Below, piece by piece: positions 24,496-33,570 of a DNA stretch of 64,000 nucleotides. Position 1 is the first letter of the stretch. Each line of letters opens with the position of its first letter. Made by a program: the position numbers and the translations under genes. The DNA is from Planifilum fulgidum (GTDB taxonomy: Bacteria > Bacillota > Bacilli > Thermoactinomycetales > DSM-44946). Location of the stretch: the NCBI RefSeq assembly GCF_900113175.1, contig NZ_FOOK01000016.1, forward strand, positions 1-64,000, written 5' to 3'. A model generated the notes under the pieces. It saw only the letters and a list, made by a program, of their open reading frames with translations, searched no databases and was not told where the DNA came from.

Positions 24496-25651
24496 AGGAA
24501 CGACGGAGCTGAGACAGCTCACCGAAAAGATTAAGGTGCCGTTCGCCGACGCGGGGCCAATTCATCTCCTTTCCGATCTGCCGGATTTTTCGCTCCCACT
24601 CCTGCAACCGGCCGGGGTCGGACAAGTGAGCGGTAACCGCCCGGGCCCAGGCATCCGCATCCCCGTACGGAATGAGCAGCTCGGGATAGGGTCTCAGCAA
24701 GTCCCGTGCGTAAGCATAGGGCGTGCTCAGGACGGGCCGGCCCAATCCCACCGCATAGGCCAGCGTGCCGCTGGTGACCTGTTCCATCCCGGGGTAAGGC
24801 GTGACGTACAGATCGCATGCCATGAGGGTGTGCACCAATTCGGATTCGGAGAGATAGCGATCGATCATCGTCACATGGCGATCCAGGCCCTGCGTCCGGA
24901 TCATGTCCCGGAGGCGTTCGCGGTACGCTTCGCCTTCCGCCTTTTTCACCTGGGGATGGGTTTGGCCCACGATGGCGTACAGGACGTCGGGGATATGGCG
25001 AACCACTTCCGGCAGGGCTTCGAGAATCAGTTCAATCCCCTTGTTGGGGCTGAGCAGCCCGAAGGTCATCACGACCCGCCGGTTCGACCAGCCGAGCTTT
25101 GCCCGCATGGCTTCCCGCTGTTCCGGAACGGGGGACGGGGTGCCGTGGGGGATGTACGCGCATTTGTCTTTCGGCACCCGGTATTGTTCCGCCAACTGAT
25201 CGGCGGCGTGCCGGTTCATGACCAGGATGCGGTCGCTTCTCCGGGCGATTTCCTCCTGAATGCGGCGGTAAGGTTCCTCTGGAGAGCGGAGGACGGTATG
25301 GAAGGTGGTGATAAGGGGTTTTCTGAGCTCCCGCACGAAGTCGAGCACGTATTCGCCGGCGTCGCCGCCGAAGATGCCGAACTCGTGTTGGAGCGAAACG
25401 ACGGTGACCGGACTGTCGTTCAGGCGCCTGGCCATGTCGCGGTAATCTTCGCGGGCGTTTCGTCGGATCCGAAGCAGGGAGGGGTCGTAATCCAGGGCTT
25501 CGTCGGGGTCGACGACGGCAATCACCGTGTCGGCCGGTTTTGCTCCCTTTTTCATCTGCGCCTGGCGGACGGACGTCCGGAGATGGTGGGTGTAAGTGGC
25601 GAGGCCGCACCGTTTTGGAACGTAGGTGCTGACGTAGGCCGGGTGTATCAT
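24455..25651 (-). CDS. family 4 glycosyltransferase (GT-B)
   Basis: The 398-residue enzyme has a GT-B fold. N-terminal part: YVPKRCGLATYTHHLRT and VSLQHEFGIFGG; C-terminal part: VMTFGLLSPNKGIELILEALPE and the acidic nucleotide-binding motif in YVTPYPGMEQVTSGTLAYAVGLGRPVL (E-x7-E-type region, only key parts named). It probably transfers mannose from the nucleotide sugar supplied by the adjacent genes. ATG 25651 overlaps the stop of the nucleotidyltransferase by 4 bases (ATGA), so translation is coupled. AAGGAG is about ten bases upstream. Confidence 0.9.
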   Translation of the reverse strand: MIHPAYVSTYVPKRCGLATYTHHLRTSVRQAQMKKGAKPADTVIAVVDPDEALDYDPSLLRIRRNAREDYRDMARRLNDSPVTVVSLQHEFGIFGGDAGEYVLDFVRELRKPLITTFHTVLRSPEEPYRRIQEEIARRSDRILVMNRHAADQLAEQYRVPKDKCAYIPHGTPSPVPEQREAMRAKLGWSNRRVVMTFGLLSPNKGIELILEALPEVVRHIPDVLYAIVGQTHPQVKKAEGEAYRERLRDMIRTQGLDRHVTMIDRYLSESELVHTLMACDLYVTPYPGMEQVTSGTLAYAVGLGRPVLSTPYAYARDLLRPYPELLIPYGDADAWARAVTAHLSDPGRLQEWERKIRQIGKEMNWPRVGERHLNLFGELSQLRRSYADRSENIASASR

Positions 25652-26679
25652 TGCTGCATCACTCCTTGGCGGGGGATCTCGGCGGGGCGGGTGGTGATCA
25701 GAAAGTCCGGGCCGACGATGGCGTGTCGGAACACGCGGTTTTGCGCGAGCCGGGTTCCCGGGAGGATGACGGCATGGGCCAAGCGGCTGTCCGCATGAAC
25801 CGTCACGTTCTCTCCCAGCACTGCGTAGGGTCCGATGACCGCGCCGCGTTCCACTTTTGTTCCCGGGCCGATGACGACGGGTGGGATCAGGATGGCATGG
25901 CTGGAGATGTTGGTGTTTTCGCCGATCCAAACGCCCTCCATCTTTCTCGGATAGGGGAGTTGGAGATCAATTTTACCGTCCAGGGCATCCCGGTGCAAGG
26001 CGAGATAACGGTCGTGGGTTCCCATGTCCAGCCAGTATCCGCGCACCGTGCAGCCGTAGACCGGCAATCCCTTGCGGATCAGGAGCGGGAAGGTTTCCCG
26101 TTCGATGGAGACTTCTCGTCCGGCGGGAATCCAAGCGAGGGCCTCTTTTTCCATCACGTAAATGCCTGCGTTGATCCGGTTGGAAGGGGCCTTGTGCCGA
26201 GGGGGTTTTTCCACGAATCGAAGGATGCGTCCCGAAGAAGTTTGTTGAACCACTCCGTATTGGGAAGGATCTTCGACTTCCGTCAAGCCGATGGTGACCA
26301 GCGCGCCGGAGGACTGATGGAATTCCAGAAGGGGCAAAAGGTCCACGTGGTGGATGATGTCCGCGTTGATCACGATGAAACGATTTGCCGTAAGCAGCGG
26401 TTCCGCGTGCTTGATCGCTCCCGCAGTACCGAGGAGCTCGGGCTCTTGGCTATATGCGATGTTTACCCCGAAGCGGCGACCGTCACCGAAGTGGTTGCGA
26501 ATGATGTCCGCGTTGTGCTTGACGGCGATGACAAAGTCGGAGAGGCCTTGCGATTGGAGGTGCTTGATGAGGTGTTCGAGCCATGGACGGTTGACCACCG
26601 GTGCCATGGGTTTGGGGAGGTGTTCCGTCAAAGGTCTCAACCTGGTTCCCAATCCCCCTGCCAACAGCAACGCTTGCAT
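25648..26679 (-). CDS. sugar-1-phosphate nucleotidyltransferase with left-handed beta-helix (mannose-1-phosphate guanylyltransferase-like)
   Basis: The 343-residue protein starts MQALLLAGGLGTRLRPLTEH, the nucleotide-binding signature, continues with PKPMAPVVNRPWLEHLI and VINADIIHHVDL, and ends in hexapeptide-like repeats (IGENTNISSHAILIPPVVIG, VERGAVIGPYAVLGENVTVH). It would make GDP-mannose (or NDP-glucose) from the sugar-1-phosphate produced by the mutase three genes downstream; GDP-mannose is the better guess because of ManA. GGGGGAT lies about seven bases before ATG 26679. It is the first gene of the operon and diverges from the sigma-54 activator gene. Confidence 0.9.
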   Translation of the reverse strand: MQALLLAGGLGTRLRPLTEHLPKPMAPVVNRPWLEHLIKHLQSQGLSDFVIAVKHNADIIRNHFGDGRRFGVNIAYSQEPELLGTAGAIKHAEPLLTANRFIVINADIIHHVDLLPLLEFHQSSGALVTIGLTEVEDPSQYGVVQQTSSGRILRFVEKPPRHKAPSNRINAGIYVMEKEALAWIPAGREVSIERETFPLLIRKGLPVYGCTVRGYWLDMGTHDRYLALHRDALDGKIDLQLPYPRKMEGVWIGENTNISSHAILIPPVVIGPGTKVERGAVIGPYAVLGENVTVHADSRLAHAVILPGTRLAQNRVFRHAIVGPDFLITTRPAEIPRQGVMQQ

Positions 26680-27059
26680 TGAGCATCCCCCCATTGGATA
26701 GAATGAAATTTCTATGCCAATAAAGAGGCGACGGACATGATGATAGAGACGATCTGACAGAGAGAAGGTAGCGTAGACGGAACACTGTCGAGAGAGGAAT
26801 TTTGGGGTTGTTAGCACTCACATGGAGCGGCTGATAACAAAATACATTTATATCATACTTGAAAGTCTTGGAAAAGACAAGCCCGGCGGAAAGGCGAACG
26901 GGACCTTCCGCAACCGGTCCCGGCGGGAGAGAATCCAATATGTTTGAAGGGGCATTTTTTGCGAAAAAAAGGAGACCGATAAAAGAATAGGGAAGTATGT
27001 TACCTGATGCCCGTTTCCGGCTGGCGCCGATGAAAATTCCGTTTGCGAGGGGGTACGCG

Positions 27060-28808
27060 ATGGCTGGGCAGCAACTCGACTGGCAGCACCTGTGGAACCA
27101 GACGCCCTGCCCCATGGCGGTGGTGGACGATGCGGGCAGGATCCGGTACGGAAACGGGGAATTGCTCCGGTTGTGCGGAGAGCGGCTTTCGGAGGACCCA
27201 TCCTGGGTGTCGTTCATTCAGACGACTTCTTCCCGGGAACATCCGGGGGTTCAGCGGATCGGCGGCAAGGATTACCGCGTCCGTTACAGCATTCTGGCAG
27301 AGCCGGAGGGCTGGATCCTTTACCTTTTGGAACCGGTGGCCGTCAAGGAAAAAGCTTCCCCTCCTTCCTCCAGCGGACTGGATCTGGACACGCTGATCGA
27401 ACATTCCTATGACTGCATCTACATCACGGATCAAAACGGGATCACCCTCCATACCAATTCGGCCATTGAGAGGCTGACGGGCATTCCCAAGGAATATTAC
27501 ATCGGCAAGGATGTCCGCTATCTGGAAAAGCGGGGGATTTTGAAGAAGTCCGTCACGCTGGAAGTGCTGAGGACCGGAAAGACGGTCAGCACCGTGCAGG
27601 AGAACAAACACGGAAAGGTGCTCATCATCACGGGCAGCCCCATCTTCGACGAAGAGGGCCGGATTGTGCGCGTGGTCATCAACATCCGGGACGTGACGGA
27701 ACTGAACCGCCTCCGGGACGAGTTGGACGAGACGAGGAAACGGTCGGAGAAGTATCGCAAAGAGCTGTCCGCCTTGAGGAAGTTGTACCTGAAAGAGGAG
27801 CCCTCCGTCGTCATGAACGACGTGGTGATGCAGCAGGCGTACCACCTGGCGATGCGGGTGGCCGGGACGGACGCGACGGTGCTTTTGCTGGGGGAATCCG
27901 GGGTGGGCAAGGAAGTGTTCGCCCGGCTGATTCACAAAAACAGCAGCCGTTACGAAAGCGGGTCCTTCATCACCGTCAACTGCGGGGCGATCCCGGAAGA
28001 ACTGATCGAGTCGGAATTATTCGGCTACGAGGGCGGAGCCTTCACCGGGGCCCGAAAAGAAGGAAAACCGGGCATGTTTGAGATGGCGGAAAACGGCACC
28101 CTGCTTCTGGATGAGATCGGGGAACTGCCCCTGTCGATGCAGGTCAAGCTTCTGCGGGTCCTTCAGGAAAAGAAGATCCGAAGGGTGGGAGGAGTCCGGT
28201 CGATTCCGGTCAACGTGAGGATCATCGCGGCGACAAACCGGGATTTGAAGGAAATGGTCCGAAGGGGCCGGTTCCGGGAGGATCTCTATTACCGCATCAG
28301 CGTGGTGCCCATCGAAATTCCTCCCCTGCGGAGGAGGAGGAAGGATATCAAGCCCCTGCTCGTCCACTACCTGGACAAGTTCAACCGGAAATACCGCCGG
28401 TCCTGCCACTTCGTCCCGGAGACCTTCGAGAAACTGGAGAGGTACGACTGGCCCGGGAACGTCCGGGAGCTGGCCAATATGGTGGAGCGGCTGGTGATCA
28501 CCTGTCCGGAGGATGCGATCCGGCCGGAGCACATTCCGGAAATCCGGGAAGATGGAAGCGGCCCGTCTCCCGCGGACGGAAGCCGTACGGCCCCGGAGAT
28601 CAACGGGGAGGCCTACGATTTGTCCGGATTGAACCGCTCCTTCGGTTCCCTGAGCGAAATGCTTTCCCACCTGGAGCGAACCGTTTTGGCCGAAGCCTAC
28701 AGGCGGCACCACAGCTCCTATCAGGTGGCGAAGCATCTGGGGATCAGCCAGTCCGCGGCGATGCGGAAGGCTTACAAGTACGGGATCCGGGAAAAGGGGC
28801 GCCCGTAA
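27060..28808 (+). CDS. sigma-54-dependent activator with PAS domain
   Basis: The 582-residue regulator has a short N-terminal sensor-like part (10-95), a PAS domain (about 108-215), a coiled linker (218-245), an AAA+ domain (250-485) and a C-terminal Fis-type helix-turn-helix (SYQVAKHLGISQSAAMRKA). Walker A is GESGVGKE at 278-285 and the sigma-54-contact motif GAFTGA at 326-331, which makes true RpoN dependence likely. No phospho-acceptor domain is present; the PAS domain probably senses a ligand. GAGGGGG lies six bases before ATG 27060. It sits directly upstream of beta-oxidation genes that carry a -24/-12 promoter, so it most likely activates them. Confidence 0.93.
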   Translation: MAGQQLDWQHLWNQTPCPMAVVDDAGRIRYGNGELLRLCGERLSEDPSWVSFIQTTSSREHPGVQRIGGKDYRVRYSILAEPEGWILYLLEPVAVKEKASPPSSSGLDLDTLIEHSYDCIYITDQNGITLHTNSAIERLTGIPKEYYIGKDVRYLEKRGILKKSVTLEVLRTGKTVSTVQENKHGKVLIITGSPIFDEEGRIVRVVINIRDVTELNRLRDELDETRKRSEKYRKELSALRKLYLKEEPSVVMNDVVMQQAYHLAMRVAGTDATVLLLGESGVGKEVFARLIHKNSSRYESGSFITVNCGAIPEELIESELFGYEGGAFTGARKEGKPGMFEMAENGTLLLDEIGELPLSMQVKLLRVLQEKKIRRVGGVRSIPVNVRIIAATNRDLKEMVRRGRFREDLYYRISVVPIEIPPLRRRRKDIKPLLVHYLDKFNRKYRRSCHFVPETFEKLERYDWPGNVRELANMVERLVITCPEDAIRPEHIPEIREDGSGPSPADGSRTAPEINGEAYDLSGLNRSFGSLSEMLSHLERTVLAEAYRRHHSSYQVAKHLGISQSAAMRKAYKYGIREKGRP

Positions 28809-28840
28809 GTCGGTTTCGGTTTATAAACCGGAACCGACTT
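28807..28840. promoter_or_regulatory. 34-bp palindrome, putative activator-binding site upstream of the beta-oxidation operon
   Basis: The sequence beginning AAGTCGGTT and ending AACCGACTT is an almost perfect palindrome centred on TTATAA; one position pair differs. It overlaps the regulator stop codon and is centred about 75 bp upstream of the -24 element, as expected for enhancer-type sites of sigma-54 activators. With little loop and no T-run it is a poor terminator, although a weak terminator role is not excluded. Confidence 0.6.
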
Positions 28841-28895
28841 ATTTCTTTGAAGGTTCGGACCGCGGAGGCGGGGGAGGGGAAAGGCCTTTTTCCCG

Positions 28896-28911
28896 TGGCA
28901 TGAGATTTGCT
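28896..28911 (+). promoter_or_regulatory. sigma-54 (-24/-12) promoter
   Basis: TGGCATGAGATTTGCT matches the consensus TGGCAC-N5-TTGC with 10 bases between GG and GC. It lies 28 bases before the thiolase start codon. Confidence 0.82.
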
Positions 28912-28938
28912 TAAACAACGGGGCGGGAGGTGGAGAAG

Positions 28939-30141
28939 GTGCAGGATTGTTGGATCGTTGGGGCGGTGCGCACGCCGGTGGGCCGCTACGGCGGCGCATT
29001 GTCCTCCGTTCGGCCGGACGATCTGGCCGCGGTGGTGATCCGGGGATTGCTCGAGCGGACGGGGGTTCCCGGCGAAGAGGTGGAGGATGTCATCTTTGGA
29101 GCGGCCAATCAGGCGGGGGAAGACAACCGCAATGTGGCGCGGATGGCCCTGTTGCTGGCGGATTTGCCCGTCACCGTCGGCGGCGTGACGGTGAATCGCC
29201 TCTGCGGTTCGGGGCTGGAGGCCGTCAATCAGGCCAACCGGGCGATCCGGCTGGGGGAAGGGGATGTGATGATCGCCGGAGGCGTGGAGAGCATGTCCCG
29301 GGCCCCCCTGGTGATGGCCAAACCCGAACGGGCTTTTCCGCGGGGAAATGTGACGGTTTATGACACCACCATCGGCTGGCGGTTCGTCAATGACAAGCTG
29401 GCGAAGCGGTATCCCCCCGAGTCGATGGGGGAGACGGCGGAAAATGTGGCGGAGCGCTACGGCATCTCCCGGGAGGATCAGGACCGGTTCGCCCTCCGGA
29501 GCCAGCAGCGGGCGGCGGCGGCGATCCGGGAAGGGAAGTTCAAGGAAGAAATCGTGCCGGTTCCGGTCACCGACCGAAGCGGAACCCGGTGGGTGGAGGA
29601 GGACGAACACCCCCGGCCGGACACCACGCTGGAAAAGCTCAGTTCCCTGCGACCGGCCTTTCGCGAGGGGGGAACGGTGACCGCGGGCAACGCTTCCGGG
29701 ATCAACGACGGGGCGGCGGCCCTTTTGCTGGCGACTCCGGAGAAAGCGAGGACTTACGGCCTCAAGCCCCTGGGACGGATCCTCTCCACCGCGGTGGCCG
29801 GGGTGGACCCCTCGGTGATGGGAATCGGTCCGGTGCCGGCGGTCCGAAAGGCCTTGAAACGGGCGGGGCTGACGATCGACCAGGTGGATCTGGTGGAGTT
29901 GAACGAGGCCTTTGCCGCCCAGGCCCTGGCCTGCATGCGCGAATTGGGCATTCCCGGGGAAAAGTGCAACGTCAACGGCGGGTCCATCGCGATCGGTCAT
30001 CCCCTGGGGAGCACCGGAGCCCGTCTGTTGACGTCCCTTCTTTACGAGATGAAGCGTCGCAAGGCCCGCTACGGGCTGGTGACGATGTGCATCGGCGTGG
30101 GACAGGGAATCGCCACCGTGGTCGAGCGGGTTGAGGATTGA
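28939..30141 (+). CDS. acetyl-CoA acyltransferase (thiolase)
   Basis: The 400-residue thiolase catalyses the last step of beta-oxidation (or acetoacetyl-CoA formation). Acyl-accepting C89 is in [10 protein letters not shown], and H354 ([10 protein letters not shown]) and C384 (MCIGVGQG) complete the active site; the NEAFAAQ motif is present. GTG 28939 was chosen over GTG 28930 because GGAGG then lies eight bases upstream and the protein begins like other thiolases. It is the first gene of a four-gene sigma-54-controlled operon. Confidence 0.93.
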   Translation: MQDCWIVGAVRTPVGRYGGALSSVRPDDLAAVVIRGLLERTGVPGEEVEDVIFGAANQAGEDNRNVARMALLLADLPVTVGGVTVNRLCGSGLEAVNQANRAIRLGEGDVMIAGGVESMSRAPLVMAKPERAFPRGNVTVYDTTIGWRFVNDKLAKRYPPESMGETAENVAERYGISREDQDRFALRSQQRAAAAIREGKFKEEIVPVPVTDRSGTRWVEEDEHPRPDTTLEKLSSLRPAFREGGTVTAGNASGINDGAAALLLATPEKARTYGLKPLGRILSTAVAGVDPSVMGIGPVPAVRKALKRAGLTIDQVDLVELNEAFAAQALACMRELGIPGEKCNVNGGSIAIGHPLGSTGARLLTSLLYEMKRRKARYGLVTMCIGVGQGIATVVERVED

Positions 30142-30170
30142 CGCCAGCAGTGGAAGGAGGATGCTGAAAC

Positions 30171-31067
30171 ATGCGCGATGTTCAACGGATCGGCGTGGTC
30201 GGCGCGGGAGTGATGGGTCGGGGAATCGCTTACCAGGCGGCGGTTTCCGGATTTCAGGTGGTGTTGCACGACGCCTTGCCGGAAGTGGCCGAACAGGCGG
30301 TGAAACAGATCGCTTCCCTCATCAATCGGCAGGTGGAAAAGGGTTATCTCGATCCGGAACGGGGGTCGGAGGCGCTGCCCCGGATTCAGACGGCGGATTC
30401 GTTGGAATCCTTCGGGGATTGCGATTTTGTCATCGAGGCGGTGGTGGAGGATCTGGACGTCAAACAGGACGTGTTCCGAAAGTTGGATGATGTCTGCGAT
30501 GACGACGTGGTGCTTGCGACCAACACATCGGCGAAGAGCATCACGGAGATCGCTTCCGCCGCTTCCGATCCCACCCGGGTCTGCGGAATGCATTTTTTCA
30601 ATCCCGTTCACCGGATGAAGCTGGTGGAGGTGGTCCGCGCCCTGCAGACCGCCGATTGGGCGGTGGAGCAGACGGAAAGGGTGGGCCGGCTGCTGGGGAA
30701 GGAAGTGGTCCGCATTCAGGAGCGGCCGGGATTCGCCACCAGCCGCATCAGCGCCCTCGTGGGGAATGAGGCCTTTTACATGCTGATGGAAGGCGTCGGC
30801 ACCCCCGAAGAGATCGACCGGGCCATCAAGCTCGGCTTGAACTTTCCCATGGGCCCCTTCGAGTTGGGGGATCTGGTGGGTTGGGACACCCGGCTGAAGG
30901 TGCTCCAGTATTTGCACGAGACGCTGGGGGAGAAGTTTCGCCCCTGCCCGCTGCTCGTTCAATATGTGAAGGCCGGCCGTCTGGGGAGGAAAACCGGCTG
31001 GGGCGTTTACCGCTACGATGAACAGGGGCGGCGGATTCCGGAGGATGAAGATCATCCTGCCAAATGA
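30171..31067 (+). CDS. 3-hydroxyacyl-CoA (3-hydroxybutyryl-CoA) dehydrogenase
   Basis: The 298-residue NAD-dependent enzyme has an N-terminal Rossmann motif GVVGAGVMGRGIA, the NTSAKSITEIA loop and the catalytic-histidine segment MHFFNPVHRMKLVEVV, followed by ERPGFATSRI and the helical dimer domain (MGPFELGDLVGWD). It oxidises L-3-hydroxyacyl-CoA; the short form resembles clostridial and Bacillus 3-hydroxybutyryl-CoA dehydrogenases (about 285). GGAGG lies ten bases before ATG 30171, 29 bases after the thiolase. Confidence 0.94.
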   Translation: MRDVQRIGVVGAGVMGRGIAYQAAVSGFQVVLHDALPEVAEQAVKQIASLINRQVEKGYLDPERGSEALPRIQTADSLESFGDCDFVIEAVVEDLDVKQDVFRKLDDVCDDDVVLATNTSAKSITEIASAASDPTRVCGMHFFNPVHRMKLVEVVRALQTADWAVEQTERVGRLLGKEVVRIQERPGFATSRISALVGNEAFYMLMEGVGTPEEIDRAIKLGLNFPMGPFELGDLVGWDTRLKVLQYLHETLGEKFRPCPLLVQYVKAGRLGRKTGWGVYRYDEQGRRIPEDEDHPAK

Positions 31068-31079
31068 AGGTGAGGACCT

Positions 31080-32231
31080 TTGAAACGGGATTTGAGACCG
31101 GAAATTCGGCAGTTGCAGGCGGTTGTCCGGGATTTTGTCAGGGATGTGGTGGAACCGGTGGCCCACGTGATCGAAGAGGAGGACCGGATTCCGGAGGAGG
31201 TGGTGGAGCAGGCGAAGGAACTGGGCCTCTTCGGCCTGTCCATCCCCGAGAAATACGGCGGCTTGGGCCTGAACATGACCGAAAAGTGCCTCCTTTTGGA
31301 AGAGCTCGGCAAGACACACAACGGTTTCACCAGCCTGATCGGCGCCCACACGGGCATCGGAACCGTCGGCATCGTGGAAATGGGCACAAAAGAGCAGCGG
31401 GAGCGCTTTCTGCCGAAGATGGCGACGGGGGAGTGGATCGGCGCCTTCGCCCTGTCCGAACCCGAGGCGGGATCCCACGCGGCCAATTTGCGCACCCGGG
31501 CCGAGCGCAGGGGAGACCGATACGTGCTGAACGGCATGAAGCACTTCATCACCAACGGGCCGGAGGCCCACGTGATCACCGTCATGGCCAGCACCGATCC
31601 CTCCAAGGGCGCCAAGGGGATCACCTCCTTCTTGGTGGAGGGCGATTTTCCGGGTTTCAGCCGGGGGCCCGCGGACGTGAAGATGGGGCTCCGGGGTTCC
31701 CACACCTGCCAACTCTATTTCGAGGACTGCGAGGTGCCCGTGGCCAACCGGTTGGGCGAAGAAGGGGAAGGATATGTGAACGCGCTGAAGATTTTGGCCA
31801 ACGGCCGGGCTTCCCTCGCCGCCCGCTGCCTGGGGTCCTGCGAGAAGCTGCTGGAGCTTTCCCTGGATTATGCCATGCAGCGGAAACAATTCGGCCGTCC
31901 GATCTTCGAGAACCAGGCGATTCAGCACATGTTGGCGGACATGTATGTGGAGATTGAAACCTTGCGAAGCATGCTGTACCGCGTCACTTTCATGGTGGAC
32001 GAGGGAAAGAAAGTGATCAAGGAGGCGGCGGCGGTCAAATTGTACGCCTCGGAGGTGTATAACCGCATCGCGGACCGGGCGGTGCAGATTTTCGGCGGCA
32101 TGGGATACATGCGGGAGCTGCCGGTGGAGCGGTTTTACCGGGATGCCCGCATCACCCGGATCTATGAGGGGACGTCGGAGATTCAGCGCAACATTATCGC
32201 GGCGCAGTTGAAAAAGGAATACGTCCGGTAG
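31080..32231 (+). CDS. acyl-CoA dehydrogenase
   Basis: The 383-residue flavoenzyme has the usual ACAD signatures: the FAD/substrate stretch AFALSEPEAGSHAANLRT, the DYAMQRKQFGRPI block, IFGGMGYMRELPVERFYRDA and the C-terminal YEGTSEIQRNIIA, whose glutamate is the likely catalytic base. It introduces the trans-2 double bond of acyl-CoA. The start is TTG 31080 with GGTGAGG just upstream, 12 bases after the dehydrogenase gene. Confidence 0.93.
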   Translation: MKRDLRPEIRQLQAVVRDFVRDVVEPVAHVIEEEDRIPEEVVEQAKELGLFGLSIPEKYGGLGLNMTEKCLLLEELGKTHNGFTSLIGAHTGIGTVGIVEMGTKEQRERFLPKMATGEWIGAFALSEPEAGSHAANLRTRAERRGDRYVLNGMKHFITNGPEAHVITVMASTDPSKGAKGITSFLVEGDFPGFSRGPADVKMGLRGSHTCQLYFEDCEVPVANRLGEEGEGYVNALKILANGRASLAARCLGSCEKLLELSLDYAMQRKQFGRPIFENQAIQHMLADMYVEIETLRSMLYRVTFMVDEGKKVIKEAAAVKLYASEVYNRIADRAVQIFGGMGYMRELPVERFYRDARITRIYEGTSEIQRNIIAAQLKKEYVR

Positions 32232-32258
32232 GGAGGGCGAAAAGGGGAGCCCTCCCTA
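32229..32258 (+). repeat. intercistronic hairpin between acyl-CoA dehydrogenase and enoyl-CoA hydratase
   Basis: TAGGGAGGGC (32229-32238) pairs perfectly with GCCCTCCCTA (32249-32258). No T-run follows, so partial termination or mRNA stabilisation is more likely than full termination. Confidence 0.5.
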
Positions 32259-32298
32259 TCTTGTCCGGTCGGGGTCAACCGTCGAGAAGGGGTCAGCA

Positions 32299-33078
32299 AT
32301 GCCGGAACGGAAGACGATCCTTGCGGAAGTGGCGGACGGGTTGGGAATCATCACCGTCAATCGCCCGGAAGTGCGGAACGCCTTGAATTCCGAGGTGATC
32401 CGGGAGATGAGGGAGGTGCTCGAATCCTGGCGGGAGGACGACCGGGTGAAGCTGGTGGTGTTTACCGGAGCGGGGGAGAAGGCCTTTGTCTCCGGGGCGG
32501 ACATCGCTGAGCTTAACCGCCGCACCCTGCGGGACGGGCTGGCCGCCGTCCTGCAGGGGTTTTACGACGAAATCGAAAGGTATGAAAAGCCGACCATCGC
32601 CGCCGTCAACGGCTACGCCTTGGGGGGAGGATGCGAGCTGGCCATGGCCTGCGATCTGCGGATCGCCCAGGAAAATGCCAAGTTCGGGCTCCCCGAACTC
32701 CATTTGTCCATCCTTCCCGGGGCGGGGGGAACCCAGCGGCTGGCCCGCCTGGTGGGAAAGGGACGGGCGATCGACATGATTCTGACGGGGACCCTGATCG
32801 ACGCCCGGGAGGCGGAGCGGATCGGCTTGGTTTCCCGGGTGGTTCCCCGCGGCCGCTTGATGGAAGAGGTGCGAAGCGTGGCCGAAACGATCCTGTCGAA
32901 GGGGCCGCTGGCGGTCCGGTTGGCGAAGATGGTGGTGCACGCCGGCTTTGAAACGGATCAGCGGACGGGGATGATCCTGGAAAAGTTGGCCCAAGCGCTC
33001 CTGTACACCACCGAGGACATGCGCGAGGGAACCGCCGCCTTTCTGGAAAAGCGGAAGCCTTCCTTTAAGGGAAGATGA
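32299..33078 (+). CDS. enoyl-CoA hydratase/isomerase family protein
   Basis: The 259-residue crotonase-fold enzyme has the oxyanion-hole segments FVSGADIAEL and GYALGGGCELAMACDLRIA, and the glutamate-bearing block KFGLPELHLSILPGAGGTQRL. It hydrates trans-2-enoyl-CoA. AAGGGG lies six bases before ATG 32299. It is the last gene of the operon; the cluster lacks an acyl-CoA synthetase and electron-transfer flavoprotein, so these must be supplied elsewhere. Confidence 0.93.
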   Translation: MPERKTILAEVADGLGIITVNRPEVRNALNSEVIREMREVLESWREDDRVKLVVFTGAGEKAFVSGADIAELNRRTLRDGLAAVLQGFYDEIERYEKPTIAAVNGYALGGGCELAMACDLRIAQENAKFGLPELHLSILPGAGGTQRLARLVGKGRAIDMILTGTLIDAREAERIGLVSRVVPRGRLMEEVRSVAETILSKGPLAVRLAKMVVHAGFETDQRTGMILEKLAQALLYTTEDMREGTAAFLEKRKPSFKGR

Positions 33079-33529
33079 ACCGGCTTTCGCGGGGATTGCG
33101 GTCCAACCTTCGGTGGAGGGAAGGGATTGCGCTTGCTCGGCCGAGTCAAAGTCCAACAGCCATGGTAAATTGGCGTGGGCGCGTCCCTGCGTCGGGCCCC
33201 GCCGCGCAGGGAGTGATTCCTGGGCCGGGATGGAACAGGCCCGCTGCTTCACCCCGAAGGCGGCGCACATGATGGATACAAGGGGCCGGAAGGAGGTGGC
33301 CGCGATCAAGTGGGCCGCCCACCTGCATGGCGCTGATCGGCCGGGCCGTTCGGGATCAAGGGGGTTTGGGAAAACGGCTGCCGGCGGCGAAGCGGAAAGA
33401 GCTTGCGGCGGTATCCGGGAACCGGGGCGGGAGAAACTTCGGTAAAGGGGCCAATGGACAGCCGGTTCGGCCAGCAGCGTTTTGGGGCGGACAAAGGGCG
33501 GTCATCGATAAGGAAAAAGCGGAAACGGA
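33079..33529. other. region without recognisable gene
   Basis: About 450 bases of GC-rich sequence between two converging operons. Short open frames lack ribosome sites, and their arginine/glycine-rich composition is that of non-coding GC-rich DNA. Nothing could be assigned. Confidence 0.4.
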
Positions 33530-33561
33530 AAAGGGGCATCCCTCCAAAGAGGTGCCCCTTT
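33530..33561. terminator. bidirectional terminator between the beta-oxidation and cell-wall operons
   Basis: AAAGGGGCATC (33530-33540) pairs with GGTGCCCCTTT (33551-33561), one G-T pair, with T-rich sequence on the plus side. It lies just beyond the end of the minus-strand serine hydrolase gene. Confidence 0.75.
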
Positions 33562-33570
33562 CCTTTGGGA

